This document shows positions 27,436 through 36,583 of a stretch of DNA of 37,169 bases, piece by piece (positions within the stretch are counted from its first letter, which is position 1; each line of letters opens with the position of its first letter). The translations under genes were made by a program, and so were the position numbers. The notes under the pieces are model-generated. The model did not search any database. It worked only from the letters and a program-made list of their open reading frames with translations, and was not told the DNA's origin. The stretch comes from Azoarcus taiwanensis (lineage in GTDB: Bacteria; Pseudomonadota; Gammaproteobacteria; Burkholderiales; Rhodocyclaceae), in contig NZ_WTVM01000027.1 in the NCBI RefSeq assembly GCF_012910885.1, positions 1 through 37,169 on the forward strand, read 5' to 3'.

Positions 27436-28290
27436 TCACCTGATTGCAAAGCCGGATTGAACGGCGTCAGCCTCCACCAATGTCACCAATTCGAGACTGT
27501 CAATGGCCATCTCCGCCACTGCATCGGACATCGTGCGAACAGGCAGCAAACTGGAGTGGCCGTTGTCATCTTCGTACTCACCGTTGAAATCCTCGTATTC
27601 GAGCGGCGGGTTGCCGTCATGGACGAGGAAACGGCGACGCTGCAGATACGAGTCGCGCACGAAGGCGTACTTGTCGAGTGCGTCCTCGAGCGTCGCATCA
27701 AGCGGCAGCAGCTTCGCACGCCCATGGACTACGCGAAGCACAGCGAAGGCGGCCCGCGTCTGGCCATGATCGAGCGACGCGACCGGATCGCCCTTCATGT
27801 CCACCGGCAGCGCCGCCGCGTCGCGCAGGGTACGAGGCCCGAGCAGTGGCAGCACCACATAAGGTCCTTCTCCGACCCCCCAGACCGCCAGAGTCTGGCC
27901 GAAATCCTCGTCGTTCTTCGGCAGGCCCATCTCACTGGCCACGTCGAACAGACCGAAGATACCGAAAGTGGAGTTGACCATGAAGCGCATCCAATCGGAC
28001 ATGCCGTCGCCAACCTTCCCCTGCAACATATTGTTGAGGCCGATCCATACGTCAGCGATATTGCCGAAGAAGTTCCCGACTCCCGTGCGAACGAGGCGCG
28101 GCGTCACCGTCTCGTACACCTGGGCGGCGGGGCGGACCAGCGCCCGGTCGACACCGTCGTTGAAGCTGAACATCGCGCGGTTGTATCGCTCCAGCGGATC
28201 GTCCGGATTGCGCGGCGTGCTGGCACAGCCGGATAGGGCGAGCATCGCGACCGCCAGAAAAAGCGCAGCGATCCGGGTCAGTGCATGCAT
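27436..28290 (-). CDS. mlaA: Outer-membrane lipoprotein MlaA (VacJ)
   Basis: The product is 284 residues with a lipoprotein signal ending in the lipobox LSGC, so Cys22 is the lipidated residue. Family segments are DPLERYNRAMFSFNDGVDRA, the NNMLQGKVGDG stretch, and PYVVLPLLGPRTLRDA. MlaA extracts phospholipid from the outer leaflet. The gene sits inside the mla operon between mlaD and mlaC, a placement common in Betaproteobacteria, whereas in E. coli mlaA is elsewhere. The C-terminal 60 residues after YLQRRRFLV are acidic and less conserved. Confidence 0.95.
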   Translation of the reverse strand: MHALTRIAALFLAVAMLALSGCASTPRNPDDPLERYNRAMFSFNDGVDRALVRPAAQVYETVTPRLVRTGVGNFFGNIADVWIGLNNMLQGKVGDGMSDWMRFMVNSTFGIFGLFDVASEMGLPKNDEDFGQTLAVWGVGEGPYVVLPLLGPRTLRDAAALPVDMKGDPVASLDHGQTRAAFAVLRVVHGRAKLLPLDATLEDALDKYAFVRDSYLQRRRFLVHDGNPPLEYEDFNGEYEDDNGHSSLLPVRTMSDAVAEMAIDSLELVTLVEADAVQSGFAIR

Positions 28291-28320
28291 GATGATTATC
28301 CTTTCTTGCTGTCAATGCGG

Positions 28321-28785
28321 TCAGTCGTTCGCCGCGCCTGCGCGATCGAACATGAACTGACCAATCAGTTTTTCGAGAACCACCGCCGACTGGGTCATCT
28401 GGACGAGGTCGCCGTCACCCAGCATGTCGAAGTCGACTCCGGCATCCAGACCGATGTACTGCTCACCCAACAAACCCGAGGTCAGAATCGATGCAATCGT
28501 GTCACGCGGAAACTCGTAGCGCGTCGCGATGGTGAATTCCACCTCGGCGCGATAGGTGTGGGTGTCAAAAACGATCGAATCGACCCGCCCCACAACCACA
28601 CCGGCGCTCTTGACCGGGGCCCGCACCTTCAAACCGCCGATGTTGTCGAAGCGCGCCTTGACGGTATAGGTCTCGGACAAATCGACGCCCGCGAAATTGC
28701 CCACGCGCAGTGCGAGAAAGAACAGGGCGGCGATCCCGATAACGACGAAAACCCCTACCCACAGGTCGAGTGTGGTGCGACTCAT
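28321..28785 (-). CDS. mlaD: MCE-domain protein MlaD
   Basis: The product is 154 residues: one N-terminal membrane helix (about 7-27) and a single MCE domain with [20 protein letters not shown] and [16 protein letters not shown]. MlaD forms a hexameric ring in the periplasm on the MlaFEB core and passes lipids. It overlaps mlaE by four bases (ATGA). Confidence 0.96.
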   Translation of the reverse strand: MSRTTLDLWVGVFVVIGIAALFFLALRVGNFAGVDLSETYTVKARFDNIGGLKVRAPVKSAGVVVGRVDSIVFDTHTYRAEVEFTIATRYEFPRDTIASILTSGLLGEQYIGLDAGVDFDMLGDGDLVQMTQSAVVLEKLIGQFMFDRAGAAND

Positions 28786-29567
28786 GACTGACCCCGAAAC
28801 ATGAAAGAGGTAAGAACGAAATCGAGCGCGAGGATCGCAAGCGCCGAGCCCACGACCGTGCGCGTGATGGCGCGCGACACGCCTTCGGCTGTCGGCGAGC
28901 AATCGTAGCCCTCGAACACCGCGATCAAGGAAACCGCTACGCCGAAGACCACGCTCTTGATCACGCCGTTCATGATGTCGTAGCGAAAATCGACAGCAGA
29001 CTGCATTTGCGACCAGAAGGCCCCCTCGTCCACACCGATCATCACGACCCCGATCAACCAGCCACCCAGCACGCCCATCGCGGAGAAGATCGCCGCCAGA
29101 AGCGGCATGGACAAGACCCCGGCCCAGAAACGCGGTGCGACGACGCGCGCAATGGGATTAACGGCCATCATGTCCATGGCCTTTAGCTGCTCGGTCGCCT
29201 TCATCAGGCCGATCTCCGCGGTGATCGCCGATCCGGCGCGACTGGCGAAAAGCAGGCCGGCGACGACCGGCCCAAGCTCACGCACCAGCGAAAGTGCGAC
29301 CAGAACGCCAAGCGCATCTCCGGAGCCGAACCGTTGCAGGGTTTCGTAGCCCTGCAGGCCAAGCACCATGCCCACGAAGAGGCCGGAAACCGCGATGATG
29401 AGCAGCGACAGAAACCCGCCGTAGTAGATTTCACGAATGGTCAGATGAAATCGCAGGAAAGCCTGGCCGGAATAGCGCAGCAGCAACGCAAAAAAGCGCG
29501 CGGCCAGCCCGAGACGCCAGACGCCATTGATTGCCATCGACCCGATGTTGCGCAAGAGCTCGGTCAC
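28782..29567 (-). CDS. mlaE: MlaE-type permease of the lipid asymmetry transporter
   Basis: The product is 261 residues with an N-terminal amphipathic helix and five membrane helices; it is the permease of MlaFEDB. Diagnostic segments are [36 protein letters not shown] and [20 protein letters not shown]. The start is GTG at 29567, inside the mlaF stop (GTGA), typical of coupled translation; the long open frame upstream to 29651 is a shadow of mlaF. Confidence 0.96.
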   Translation of the reverse strand: MTELLRNIGSMAINGVWRLGLAARFFALLLRYSGQAFLRFHLTIREIYYGGFLSLLIIAVSGLFVGMVLGLQGYETLQRFGSGDALGVLVALSLVRELGPVVAGLLFASRAGSAITAEIGLMKATEQLKAMDMMAVNPIARVVAPRFWAGVLSMPLLAAIFSAMGVLGGWLIGVVMIGVDEGAFWSQMQSAVDFRYDIMNGVIKSVVFGVAVSLIAVFEGYDCSPTAEGVSRAITRTVVGSALAILALDFVLTSFMFRGQS

Positions 29568-30385
29568 GTGCGCAGCTCCTTGCCGAAGAAGTGCTCGTCG
29601 AGCGAACCCGCGGGGTAATGGAAGGGCACCGGGCCATCGGCTTCGGCGCACACAAACTGGTGCACGAAAGGATCCTGAGACTCGCGGATCTGATCGGGCG
29701 TGCCCTGGGCGACGATGCGCCCCTCGGAAACAAAATAAATATAGTCGACGATCTCAAGCGACTCATGGACGTCATGGGTGACCATGATTGAGGTCGCACC
29801 CAGGGCATCGTTGAGACGGCGTATCAGCTGACCGATGACGCCCAACGAAATGGGGTCCAGCCCGGCGAAAGGCTCGTCGTACATGATCAGCATTGGATCC
29901 AGCGCAACCGCTCGTGCCAGCGCCACGCGTCGAGCCATGCCTCCCGAGAGTTCCGCCGGCATCAGGCGCTCGGCGCCGCGCAGGCCTACGGCGTTGAGCT
30001 TCATGAGCACCAGGTCGCGCACCAGTTCGGGTGAGAGGTCTGTGTGCTCGCGCAACGGAAAGGCAACGTTGTCGAACACGCTCATGTCGGTGAACAAGGC
30101 ACCGAACTGAAACAACATCCCCATGCGGCGACGCATGTCATAGAGCTCGGCCCGACTGATTTCGGCCAGGTTCCGGCCGGCGAGCTCGACTCGACCCGCG
30201 TCAACCATGATCTGCCCCCCGATGAGGCGCAGCAACGTGGTCTTGCCACATCCACTGCCACCCATGATGGCGATAACCTGGCCACGACGCACGGTGAGGT
30301 CGACGCCCTTGAGGATCTCGTTTTCGCCGTAAGCAAAACGAACGCCTTCAAGCCTGACAAGAGGGTCGGGATTCTCTGGGGCCAA
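29564..30385 (-). CDS. mlaF: ATPase of the lipid asymmetry transporter, MlaF
   Basis: The product is 273 residues. Walker A is GGSGCGKTT at 42-50, the signature is [14 protein letters not shown], and Walker B is [12 protein letters not shown]. It powers the MlaFEDB transporter that keeps phospholipids out of the outer leaflet. The start is a rare TTG at 30385, supported by an AGGAG ribosome site (30399-30395) 9 bases upstream and by the absence of an ATG before the Walker A region. It is the first gene of the long minus-strand superoperon and is divergent from kdsD. Confidence 0.96.
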   Translation of the reverse strand: MAPENPDPLVRLEGVRFAYGENEILKGVDLTVRRGQVIAIMGGSGCGKTTLLRLIGGQIMVDAGRVELAGRNLAEISRAELYDMRRRMGMLFQFGALFTDMSVFDNVAFPLREHTDLSPELVRDLVLMKLNAVGLRGAERLMPAELSGGMARRVALARAVALDPMLIMYDEPFAGLDPISLGVIGQLIRRLNDALGATSIMVTHDVHESLEIVDYIYFVSEGRIVAQGTPDQIRESQDPFVHQFVCAEADGPVPFHYPAGSLDEHFFGKELRT

Positions 30386-30761
30386 ACGTTGTCGCTCCTG
30401 GGGGATTTAAAAAAACCAGTAAGTTTATCAGAGTGCAGTCAGGTCGTAGCACCCGCGTCCGTTCAACAACCCGCACCGCGACTGCGAGGCAGCGCCCTGT
30501 TGCATGACCTTGCCATCCGCAACGGGATCACACAAGAGCTGAAGGGAGCTACGCAGACCGCAGCGTGACACACGACACGCGAACACATGGTCGTGTCGCG
30601 TCCCGCACACACGCGCAAGACCGGCGACCAATGAAGGGCTCAGACGCTGGTACGCAGTCAGTGTGCGGGACGCCTGCTGCTATACTCTATGGCCTTTCAA
30701 ATCGGGAAACTCACGCACCGGTTGCCGGACTCAAGAGGCCGGGATCGATTGATCGGAACCC
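30386..30761. promoter_or_regulatory. Divergent mlaF-kdsD intergenic region
   Basis: This 376-base region carries the promoters of two divergent operons. On the plus strand tatact (30681-30686) is a likely -10 for kdsD, with a poor -35. Near mlaF an AT-rich stretch (30407-30432, containing seven A in a row) is a likely minus-strand promoter zone. An inverted repeat cgacacg/cgtgtcg lies at 30573-30579 and 30592-30598. No gene was recognised. Confidence 0.4.
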
Positions 30762-31757
30762 ATGAACAAGACGGCCTACATCGACACCTCGAACGACAAG
30801 GCGATTGCGATGGCGCAGCGGGTGCTGCGCATCGAAGCCGCCGCAGTCGCGGCGCTTGCCGAGCGAATCGGGCCAGCCTTCGCCCAGGCAGTCGCGCTGA
30901 TACTGAATCGCAGCGGGCGGGTCGTGGTCACCGGTATCGGCAAATCGGGGCACATCGGCCGCAAGGTCGCAGCCACTCTGGCGAGCACCGGCACGCCTGC
31001 GTATTTCGTGCACGCTGCAGAAGCTGCACATGGCGACCTCGGCATGATCACGCCGGCGGATGTAGTGGTCGCGCTGTCCAATTCGGGCGCAAGCGACGAA
31101 CTGCTCACCATCGTCCCGCTGGTCAAGCGCCAGGGCGCAAGCCTGATCGCGATTACTGGCAACCCAGGGTCGCCATTGGCCCGTGAAGCCGACGTTCACC
31201 TGGACGCCGCAGTGCAGGAAGAAGCTTGCCCGCTCAACCTCGCACCGACTGCGAGCACGACAGCAGCGCTGGCGCTGGGCGACGCACTGGCGGTCGCGCT
31301 ACTCGATGCGCGCGGCTTCAGCAGCGAGGATTTCGCCCGCGCACATCCGGGTGGCGCGCTCGGCCGACGGCTGCTCACTCATGTGCGCGATGTCATGCGC
31401 CCTGCGTCGGCCGTGCCGCGTACCCACCGCCAGGCGCTGGTCGCGACCGCATTGCTCGAGGTGTCGCGAGGCGGGCTCGGCATGACGGCTGTAGTGGATG
31501 ACGGCGACCGGGTCATTGGGATCTTCACCGATGGTGATCTGAGGCGCGCTCTGGAGCGCGGAGTCGACATCCGTACCGCCGTATTGGCCGACGTGATGAC
31601 CGCAGCTCCGCAATCCATCGAACCCGATGCGCTCGCGGTTACGGCCGCCGAGATGATGGAACGCCTGCGGATCAGTCAATTGCTGGTCGTCGATAACGAT
31701 GGCGCTCTGGTCGGCGCGCTCAACACGCACGATCTGATGCAGGCCAAGGTGATCTGA
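30762..31757 (+). CDS. kdsD: Arabinose-5-phosphate isomerase (KdsD/KpsF family)
   Basis: The product is 331 residues: an N-terminal SIS sugar-isomerase domain (about 45-185) with VVVTGIGKSGHIGRKVAATL and NSGASDEL, then a tandem CBS pair (about 210-325) with VVDDGDRVIGIFTDGDLRRA. It converts ribulose 5-phosphate to arabinose 5-phosphate, the first step of Kdo synthesis for lipopolysaccharide. The kdsC start shares a base with its stop (TGATG). Confidence 0.96.
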   Translation: MNKTAYIDTSNDKAIAMAQRVLRIEAAAVAALAERIGPAFAQAVALILNRSGRVVVTGIGKSGHIGRKVAATLASTGTPAYFVHAAEAAHGDLGMITPADVVVALSNSGASDELLTIVPLVKRQGASLIAITGNPGSPLAREADVHLDAAVQEEACPLNLAPTASTTAALALGDALAVALLDARGFSSEDFARAHPGGALGRRLLTHVRDVMRPASAVPRTHRQALVATALLEVSRGGLGMTAVVDDGDRVIGIFTDGDLRRALERGVDIRTAVLADVMTAAPQSIEPDALAVTAAEMMERLRISQLLVVDNDGALVGALNTHDLMQAKVI

Positions 31758-32278
31758 TGAACGTACGCGAAACTGCATCGCGCGTTGCCCTGATGGGGTT
31801 CGATGTCGATGGCGTCCTGACCGACGGCAGTCTCTACTTCACCCCTGGCGGAGACGAGATCAAGGCGTTTTCCAGTCTGGACGGCCACGGACTCAAGATG
31901 CTCCAGTCCGCCGGGGTCGAGGTGGTCATCATCAGCGGACGCCGGTCGCGCGCGCTGGAGTTGCGTGCCGCGAACCTCGGCATCCGCGAACTGCACATGG
32001 CAGTCGAAGACAAACGCGCATGTCTGGGCGGGCTACTGGCCCAACGCGGGCTGGACTGGCGTGCAGCAGGCTACATGGGAGACGACGTCGTCGATCTCCC
32101 GATTTTGCGCGCCTGCGGTTTCTCGGCCACAACCGCCGACGGCCACGACTTCGTCAAACAGCATGTGCAGTTCGTCACCGCGCGCTCAGGCGGGCGTGGC
32201 GCGGCGCGCGAAGTCTGCGATCTGATTCTGGATGCGCGCGGAGATCTCGAACGCATGCTTGCTGACTATCTGGACTGA
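31757..32278 (+). CDS. kdsC: Kdo-8-phosphate phosphatase
   Basis: The product is 173 residues, a HAD-family phosphatase that releases Kdo from Kdo 8-phosphate. The catalytic motif FDVDGVLTDG has Asp16 and Asp18; the later GDDVVDLPIL motif binds Mg2+. The C0-type size without a cap domain, forming a tetramer, is standard. It is coupled to kdsD by a one-base overlap. Confidence 0.97.
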   Translation: MNVRETASRVALMGFDVDGVLTDGSLYFTPGGDEIKAFSSLDGHGLKMLQSAGVEVVIISGRRSRALELRAANLGIRELHMAVEDKRACLGGLLAQRGLDWRAAGYMGDDVVDLPILRACGFSATTADGHDFVKQHVQFVTARSGGRGAAREVCDLILDARGDLERMLADYLD

Positions 32279-32287
32279 TGCGTCACG

Positions 32288-32872
32288 ATGCTGACTTCCA
32301 TTGATCGTCTCTATCCGGTAATCGCGCTCGCCGCGCTGGCTGCCGGCACAGTGTGGCTTGAGCGGGTCACACGCAGTGAAGAACCTCGTCCTGCAGCCGA
32401 GGTCCGCGAACACCCGGACTTCATCGGCAAGAACATCCGAATCAGCCATTTTGGCGACGATGGACAACTGCGCTACACGCTCGTGGCCGAAACAGTCCGT
32501 CACTACCCGCTAGGAGACGTGACTGAGTTCGAACTCCCTCGCCTGCGTTATGAAACCGAGGAAGGCCTGCTCAGAGCCTTCGCCAACCGCGGGGAATCGC
32601 ACGAAGGCGGCGAAGTGCTCTACCTGCAGGGCAACGCCGAGATCTATCGTGACGGCATCGCCGGCAACCCCGACATCTCGGTGCTGTCCGACACTCTCAC
32701 GCTGTGGCCGGACGATCAGCGCGCTGCCACCGACGACCCGGTTGTGCTCACTCAGGGGCGAACGGTCGCCCACGGCAACGCCATGCGCGCGGACAACATT
32801 TTTGGCACCTTCGAACTCATCGGCGATGCGCGCGTCACCATGCCGCCTCGCTCATCCGGAGCATCACAATGA
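32288..32872 (+). CDS. lptC: LPS export system protein LptC
   Basis: The product is 194 residues with one N-terminal membrane helix (about 8-25) and a periplasmic beta-jellyroll. Family segments include GKNIRISHFGDDGQLRYTL and EVLYLQGNAEIYRDG. LptC receives LPS from LptB2FG and hands it to LptA. Nine bases separate it from kdsC, and its stop overlaps the lptA start by four bases. Confidence 0.93.
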   Translation: MLTSIDRLYPVIALAALAAGTVWLERVTRSEEPRPAAEVREHPDFIGKNIRISHFGDDGQLRYTLVAETVRHYPLGDVTEFELPRLRYETEEGLLRAFANRGESHEGGEVLYLQGNAEIYRDGIAGNPDISVLSDTLTLWPDDQRAATDDPVVLTQGRTVAHGNAMRADNIFGTFELIGDARVTMPPRSSGASQ

Positions 32873-33390
32873 AGCTGAACCGATTCCATGTCACCTGCCT
32901 CCTGTGCGCCCTGCTGGCCTTTCCGGTGACAGCATTAGCCGAACGCGCCGACCGCGACCAACCTGTCAACATCGAAGCCGACCGGGTCACCGTCGATGAC
33001 CGCAGCAAGACCCACACCTTCGAGGGCAACGTCATTCTTACCCAGGGCTCACTCTCGATTCGCGGCGAACGACTTGTCGTGATGCAAGGCGCCGACGGCT
33101 TCGAGACCGGCATTGCCACCGGCGGCCAGGATGGCCTGGCCCGTTTCCGGCAAAGGCGCGAAGGCCTGGATGAATACGTCGAAGGTGAGGCGGTGCGCAT
33201 CGAGTACGACACCCGCAGCGAACAGGCGAAGCTCTTCGAGCGCGCCAAGGTCCGCTCCGGTGGAGACGAGGTGCGAGGCGACTACATCGAATACGATGCA
33301 CTCACCGAACAATACGCCGCACGTAGCCAGCGCTCGGCAGGTAGCGACGGTCGCGTGCGCGCGGTCATCCAGCCGCGCGGCGGCAACTGA
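32869..33390 (+). CDS. lptA: LPS transport periplasmic protein LptA
   Basis: The product is 173 residues with a signal peptide cleaved after PVTALA and an OstA-like beta-jellyroll: INIEADR-type start ([20 protein letters not shown]), [14 protein letters not shown], and [19 protein letters not shown]. LptA forms the periplasmic bridge for LPS. ATG 32869 overlaps the lptC stop (ATGA). lptB, normally the next gene, is absent. Confidence 0.94.
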   Translation: MKLNRFHVTCLLCALLAFPVTALAERADRDQPVNIEADRVTVDDRSKTHTFEGNVILTQGSLSIRGERLVVMQGADGFETGIATGGQDGLARFRQRREGLDEYVEGEAVRIEYDTRSEQAKLFERAKVRSGGDEVRGDYIEYDALTEQYAARSQRSAGSDGRVRAVIQPRGGN

Positions 33391-33439
33391 TCCGGGGGCT
33401 GGCGCCCTCACACCACAACCACTCACAAACGGAGACAGC

Positions 33440-34216
33440 ATGAGTTTCGAGAACATCATCGTCGAGACCCGCAACCGCGTCGGTCTGATCACGCTTCATC
33501 GCCCGCAGGCCCTCAATGCGCTCAACGACGCGCTCGTAGACGAAGTCGGAAAAGCCCTGGACGCATTCGAGGCCGACGAGAACATCGGCGCCATCGTCAT
33601 CACCGGCTCCGCGAAGGCCTTTGCCGCCGGTGCCGATATCGGTGCCATGGCCGAGTTCTCCTACATGGACGCCTACAAGGGCGATTACATCACCCGCAAT
33701 TGGGAGCGCGTGAAGACCTGCCGCAAGCCAGTGATCGCCGCGGTGGCCGGCTACGCGCTGGGCGGTGGCTGCGAGTTGGCGATGATGTGCGACATGATCA
33801 TCGCCGCCGACAGCGCAAAATTTGGCCAGCCCGAGATCAAGCTCGGTGTGCTGCCGGGTGCCGGCGGCACGCAGCGGCTGCCCCGCGCCATCGGCAAGGC
33901 GAAGGCAATGGACATGTGCCTGACCGCACGAATGATGAACGCAGACGAGGCCGAACGCTCCGGACTGGTCGCACGCGTCGTACCCGCCGATCGACTTCTG
34001 GATGAAGCGATGTCGGTCGCAACCACGATCTCCGGCTTCTCGCTGCCGGTGGTGATGATGATCAAGGAGTCGGTCAATCGCGCCTTCGAGAGCAGCCTGA
34101 ACGAAGGTCTGCTGTTCGAACGGCGGGTCTTCCACTCGGCATTCGCGCTGCAGGATCAGAAAGAAGGCATGGCCGCCTTCGTAGCCAAGCGCAAGGCTGA
34201 CTTCAGGCACCTCTAA
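33440..34216 (+). CDS. Enoyl-CoA hydratase (crotonase family)
   Basis: The product is 258 residues with both catalytic glutamates of the crotonase fold, in [15 protein letters not shown] and [20 protein letters not shown], and the oxyanion-hole segment [12 protein letters not shown]. It should hydrate enoyl-CoA in fatty acid or aromatic-ring-derived beta-oxidation; the sequence resembles mitochondrial-type short-chain hydratases and PaaF. A ribosome site GGAGA lies just before ATG 33440. It starts 49 bases after lptA and is unrelated in function. A terminator follows, and a phasin gene lies beyond it. Confidence 0.92.
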   Translation: MSFENIIVETRNRVGLITLHRPQALNALNDALVDEVGKALDAFEADENIGAIVITGSAKAFAAGADIGAMAEFSYMDAYKGDYITRNWERVKTCRKPVIAAVAGYALGGGCELAMMCDMIIAADSAKFGQPEIKLGVLPGAGGTQRLPRAIGKAKAMDMCLTARMMNADEAERSGLVARVVPADRLLDEAMSVATTISGFSLPVVMMIKESVNRAFESSLNEGLLFERRVFHSAFALQDQKEGMAAFVAKRKADFRHL

Positions 34217-34228
34217 ACGCTCCCCATT

Positions 34229-34265
34229 CACGGCTGCGCCTGAGATGGGCGCAGCCGTGCGCTTT
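34229..34265 (+). terminator. Intrinsic terminator after enoyl-CoA hydratase
   Basis: A perfect 12-bp stem cacggctgcgcc/ggcgcagccgtg (34229-34240 and 34248-34259) with a 7-base loop is followed by a short T stretch (cgctttt), 12 bases after the stop codon. Confidence 0.8.
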
Positions 34266-34435
34266 TGACACGTCGGCGTTGAGACCGGACCGACCGGCAC
34301 GGTATTGGCAGCGCTTCGAGTCGCCCGCCCAATTGCGGGACACGTTTTTTTGCACCGCACACTCAGCAAGTCATACCCCATGACGAACAGCCGGAGATGT
34401 CTGACAACCCCATGAAAAATCAGGTTACTTTTAGA

Positions 34436-34454
34436 TTGGTGCACCGCGCCAATT
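34436..34454. promoter_or_regulatory. Inverted repeat upstream of phasin promoter, candidate operator
   Basis: The arms attggtgc and gcgccaat (7 of 8 complementary, 3-base spacer) end 8 bases before the -35 box. A related tgcaccgc lies near 34350. Phasin genes are commonly controlled by PhaR, which binds TGC-rich sites; a link here is inference. Confidence 0.35.
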
Positions 34455-34461
34455 AATACTT

Positions 34462-34489
34462 GACACTCGGCACCCGGTACCTATAATCC
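34462..34489 (+). promoter_or_regulatory. Perfect-consensus sigma-70 promoter of the phasin gene
   Basis: TTGACA (34462-34467) and TATAAT (34484-34489) both match the consensus fully, with a 16-base spacer. The predicted start near 34496 leaves a leader of about 60 bases before the phasin ATG. Such a promoter fits an abundant granule protein. Confidence 0.9.
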
Positions 34490-34557
34490 AATCCATGTTG
34501 CAGCGCATCAACGCTGTTCATCTGCGATTCAACAACCACCAAGCCGAGGAAATCCGC

Positions 34558-35118
34558 ATGTACACCACCCCCGAGCAATTCGCCGCTTCCGGCAAAGCCA
34601 ACATCGAAGCCGCCCTGACCGTCGCCAACGCCGCCTTCGCGAGCGTCGAGCGCCTGGCCGCCCTGAACCTGAACACCGCGCGCACCCTGCTCGAGGAATC
34701 CATCGCCAACACCAAGGCGCTGCTGTCCGCCAAGGACGCTCAGGAGTTCGTGAGCCTGCAGGCCGCCCTGGCCCAGCCGATGGTCGAGAAGGCCGTCGCC
34801 TACAACCGTAGCGTCTACGAGATCGCGACCCAGAGCCAGGAGGAAGTCTCCAAGCTGTTCGAGGCCCAGGTTGCCGAGCTGAACAAGAGCGTTGCCGAAG
34901 CCCTCGACAAGGCAGCCAAGTCCGCTCCGGCCGGCTCCGATGTCGCCGTTGCCGCGGTCAAGTCCGCCATTGCCGCCGCCAACAGCGCCTACGACAGCGT
35001 GAACAAGGCCGCCAAGCAAGTCGCCGAGATCGCCGAAGCCAACGTTACCGCAGCCACCAACGCCACCGTCAAGGTCGTCGGTACCGCGTCCAAGGCCGCG
35101 AGCAAGAAAGCCGCCTGA
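34558..35118 (+). CDS. Phasin family protein
   Basis: The product is 186 residues, alanine-rich and almost entirely helical, with the phasin-family core (about 1-110) including QFAASGKANIEAALTVANAA, AFASVERLAALNLNTARTLLE and VSKLFEAQVAELNK. The C-terminal 50 residues are a lysine and alanine-rich tail like those of PhaP proteins. It coats polyhydroxyalkanoate granules and controls their size. ATG 34558 has GAGGA 7 bases upstream; the in-frame ATG at 34495 lies at the predicted transcript start and is unlikely. Codon choice is strongly biased to common codons, as expected for high expression. Confidence 0.93.
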   Translation: MYTTPEQFAASGKANIEAALTVANAAFASVERLAALNLNTARTLLEESIANTKALLSAKDAQEFVSLQAALAQPMVEKAVAYNRSVYEIATQSQEEVSKLFEAQVAELNKSVAEALDKAAKSAPAGSDVAVAAVKSAIAAANSAYDSVNKAAKQVAEIAEANVTAATNATVKVVGTASKAASKKAA

Positions 35119-35150
35119 TCGCTTCCAGCGACACACGGCAACAAGAAGAA

Positions 35151-35176
35151 CCCCGCGAAAGCGGGGTTTTTCTTTT
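35151..35176 (+). terminator. Intrinsic terminator of phasin gene
   Basis: The stem accccgc/gcggggt with a 4-base loop is followed by tttttctttt, about 33 bases after the phasin stop. A textbook Rho-independent terminator. Confidence 0.93.
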
Positions 35177-35221
35177 GGGGCAACTCAATGGGACATCCTG
35201 AGCGGGTTGCCCCCAGAGCCT

Positions 35222-35256
35222 GCCCCTTGCCGGATAAGCCTCATCCGGCAAGGGGC
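35222..35256. terminator. Perfect 14-bp hairpin after the acyltransferase gene
   Basis: The arms 35222-35235 and 35243-35256 are perfectly complementary (gccccttgccggat with its reverse complement) around a 7-base loop, 8 bases after the plsC-like stop on the minus strand. No T-run follows. It may be a Rho-assisted terminator or an mRNA 3'-end stabiliser. Confidence 0.55.
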
Positions 35257-35263
35257 CGTGCTC

Positions 35264-35989
35264 TCAGTTGCCCTCGAAATGGTGGGGGAACAGACGATGC
35301 ATCTCGCCCTCTATCCACGTCTCGGCAAGCTGATTGACTTCCTGGGGTGTACGCCCCTCGGTCTCGATCACCGGCCCGACACTCACAGTGATCTCGCCGG
35401 GCTTCTTGAGAAAGGCATTGCGCCGCCAGAACTCGCCGGCATTGTGCGCAACCGGTATCACCGGCGTTGCGGTCTGGGTCGCAAGCCATGCACCGCCAAG
35501 CTTGTAACGACGCGCCTGACCGACCGGCACTCTGGTCCCTTCCGGAAAGACCACGATCGAGTAACCATCCTGCAGACGATCCCGCCCCTGATCAACCACT
35601 TGCTCCAGTGCATCCTTGCCAGCGGAACGGTCGATGGCGATCATTTCAAGTTGTGCCAAGCCCCAGCCCAGAAAGGGCACTTTCAGCAGTTCCTTCTTGA
35701 GCACGAAGCTGAGCTTGGGGAAGATTTGCTGCAAAGCCATGGTTTCCCAGGCCGACTGATGCTTGGATAGCACCACCACCGGCCGGGACGGAATATTCTC
35801 CTCACCCAATACCCGATAGCGGATGCCGAGAAGGTGCCACACGAACCACAGCACCACATGCGCCCACGAGGAGATGATGCGATGGCGCGTATCGGGCGGC
35901 AGGAAAAAGGTGAGCCAGCCAAACACGACATAGGGCGGCGTCACGATCAACACCACGAGCGCGAATAACGAAGAGCGAATCCAGTTCAT
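35264..35989 (-). CDS. 1-acylglycerol-3-phosphate O-acyltransferase (PlsC family)
   Basis: The product is 241 residues with one or two N-terminal membrane segments. Acyltransferase motifs are SKHQSAWET (the HX4D-type motif with Glu in place of Asp, as is seen in many betaproteobacterial homologues), VFPEGTRV, and VIPVAHNAGEFW. It would add the second acyl chain in phosphatidic acid synthesis. It is 11 bases downstream of gmhB on the same strand and probably co-transcribed with glyS and gmhB. Confidence 0.92.
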   Translation of the reverse strand: MNWIRSSLFALVVLIVTPPYVVFGWLTFFLPPDTRHRIISSWAHVVLWFVWHLLGIRYRVLGEENIPSRPVVVLSKHQSAWETMALQQIFPKLSFVLKKELLKVPFLGWGLAQLEMIAIDRSAGKDALEQVVDQGRDRLQDGYSIVVFPEGTRVPVGQARRYKLGGAWLATQTATPVIPVAHNAGEFWRRNAFLKKPGEITVSVGPVIETEGRTPQEVNQLAETWIEGEMHRLFPHHFEGN

Positions 35990-36000
35990 GTTGTCGGTGT

Positions 36001-36534
36001 TCAGTGAGTAAGATCGGCAACGAGCGTGGCAAGATCAGGATAGATCCGGGTATCGGAAGGCAAGTCCGGATCCTCGCGGGTTTTCAGCCCCTTCCCGGTG
36101 AGCACGAGATAAGGCTCGCAGCCGACCGCAATGCCGGCCTGCAGATCGCGCAGGCTGTCGCCGACCACTGGTACGCCGGTCAGATCGACGTTGAAGCGCT
36201 CGGCGATCTGCATGAGCATGCCGGGCTTGGGCTTGCGGCAATCGCAGGTCGAGTCGGCGGAGTGCGGGCAGAAGAAAATGGCGTCCAGGCGTCCGCCCAC
36301 CTGCGCGAGGCTTTTCACCATCTTGTCATTGATGGCGTTGAGCGTGTCCATACCGAACAGGCCACGGCCGACACCCGACTGATTGGAAGCCACGACCACC
36401 CGCCACCCCCATTGGTTGAGGCGGGCGATTGCCTCGAGCGAACCCTCTATCGGCTTCCACTCGTCCGGCGACTTGATGAACTGATCCGAGTCGTGATTGA
36501 TCACTCCGTCTCGGTCGAGAATGATGAGTTTCAC
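36001..36534 (-). CDS. gmhB: D-glycero-beta-D-manno-heptose-1,7-bisphosphate 7-phosphatase
   Basis: The product is 177 residues, a HAD phosphatase in the ADP-heptose pathway for LPS core. The catalytic motif is LDRDGV with Asp7 and Asp9. The zinc-binding loop is complete: Cys89, His91, Cys97 and Cys99 in CPHSADSTCDCRKPKPG. The start is GTG at 36534. It is 49 bases after glyS. Confidence 0.95.
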   Translation of the reverse strand: MKLIILDRDGVINHDSDQFIKSPDEWKPIEGSLEAIARLNQWGWRVVVASNQSGVGRGLFGMDTLNAINDKMVKSLAQVGGRLDAIFFCPHSADSTCDCRKPKPGMLMQIAERFNVDLTGVPVVGDSLRDLQAGIAVGCEPYLVLTGKGLKTREDPDLPSDTRIYPDLATLVADLTH

Positions 36535-36583
36535 GTCGAACGCCTCCCGGCAACTGACACTTGAACGCTTGCCCCATCATGCT

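Noticed and set aside
33365-34444. 359-codon minus-strand open frame opposite the enoyl-CoA hydratase
   Set aside because: Antisense shadow; the plus-strand gene has all crotonase motifs.
34453-35136. Glycine-rich 227-codon minus-strand frame opposite the phasin gene
   Set aside because: The glycine repeats are the reverse complement of the phasin's alanine codons; the promoter, ribosome site and terminator all fit the plus-strand gene.
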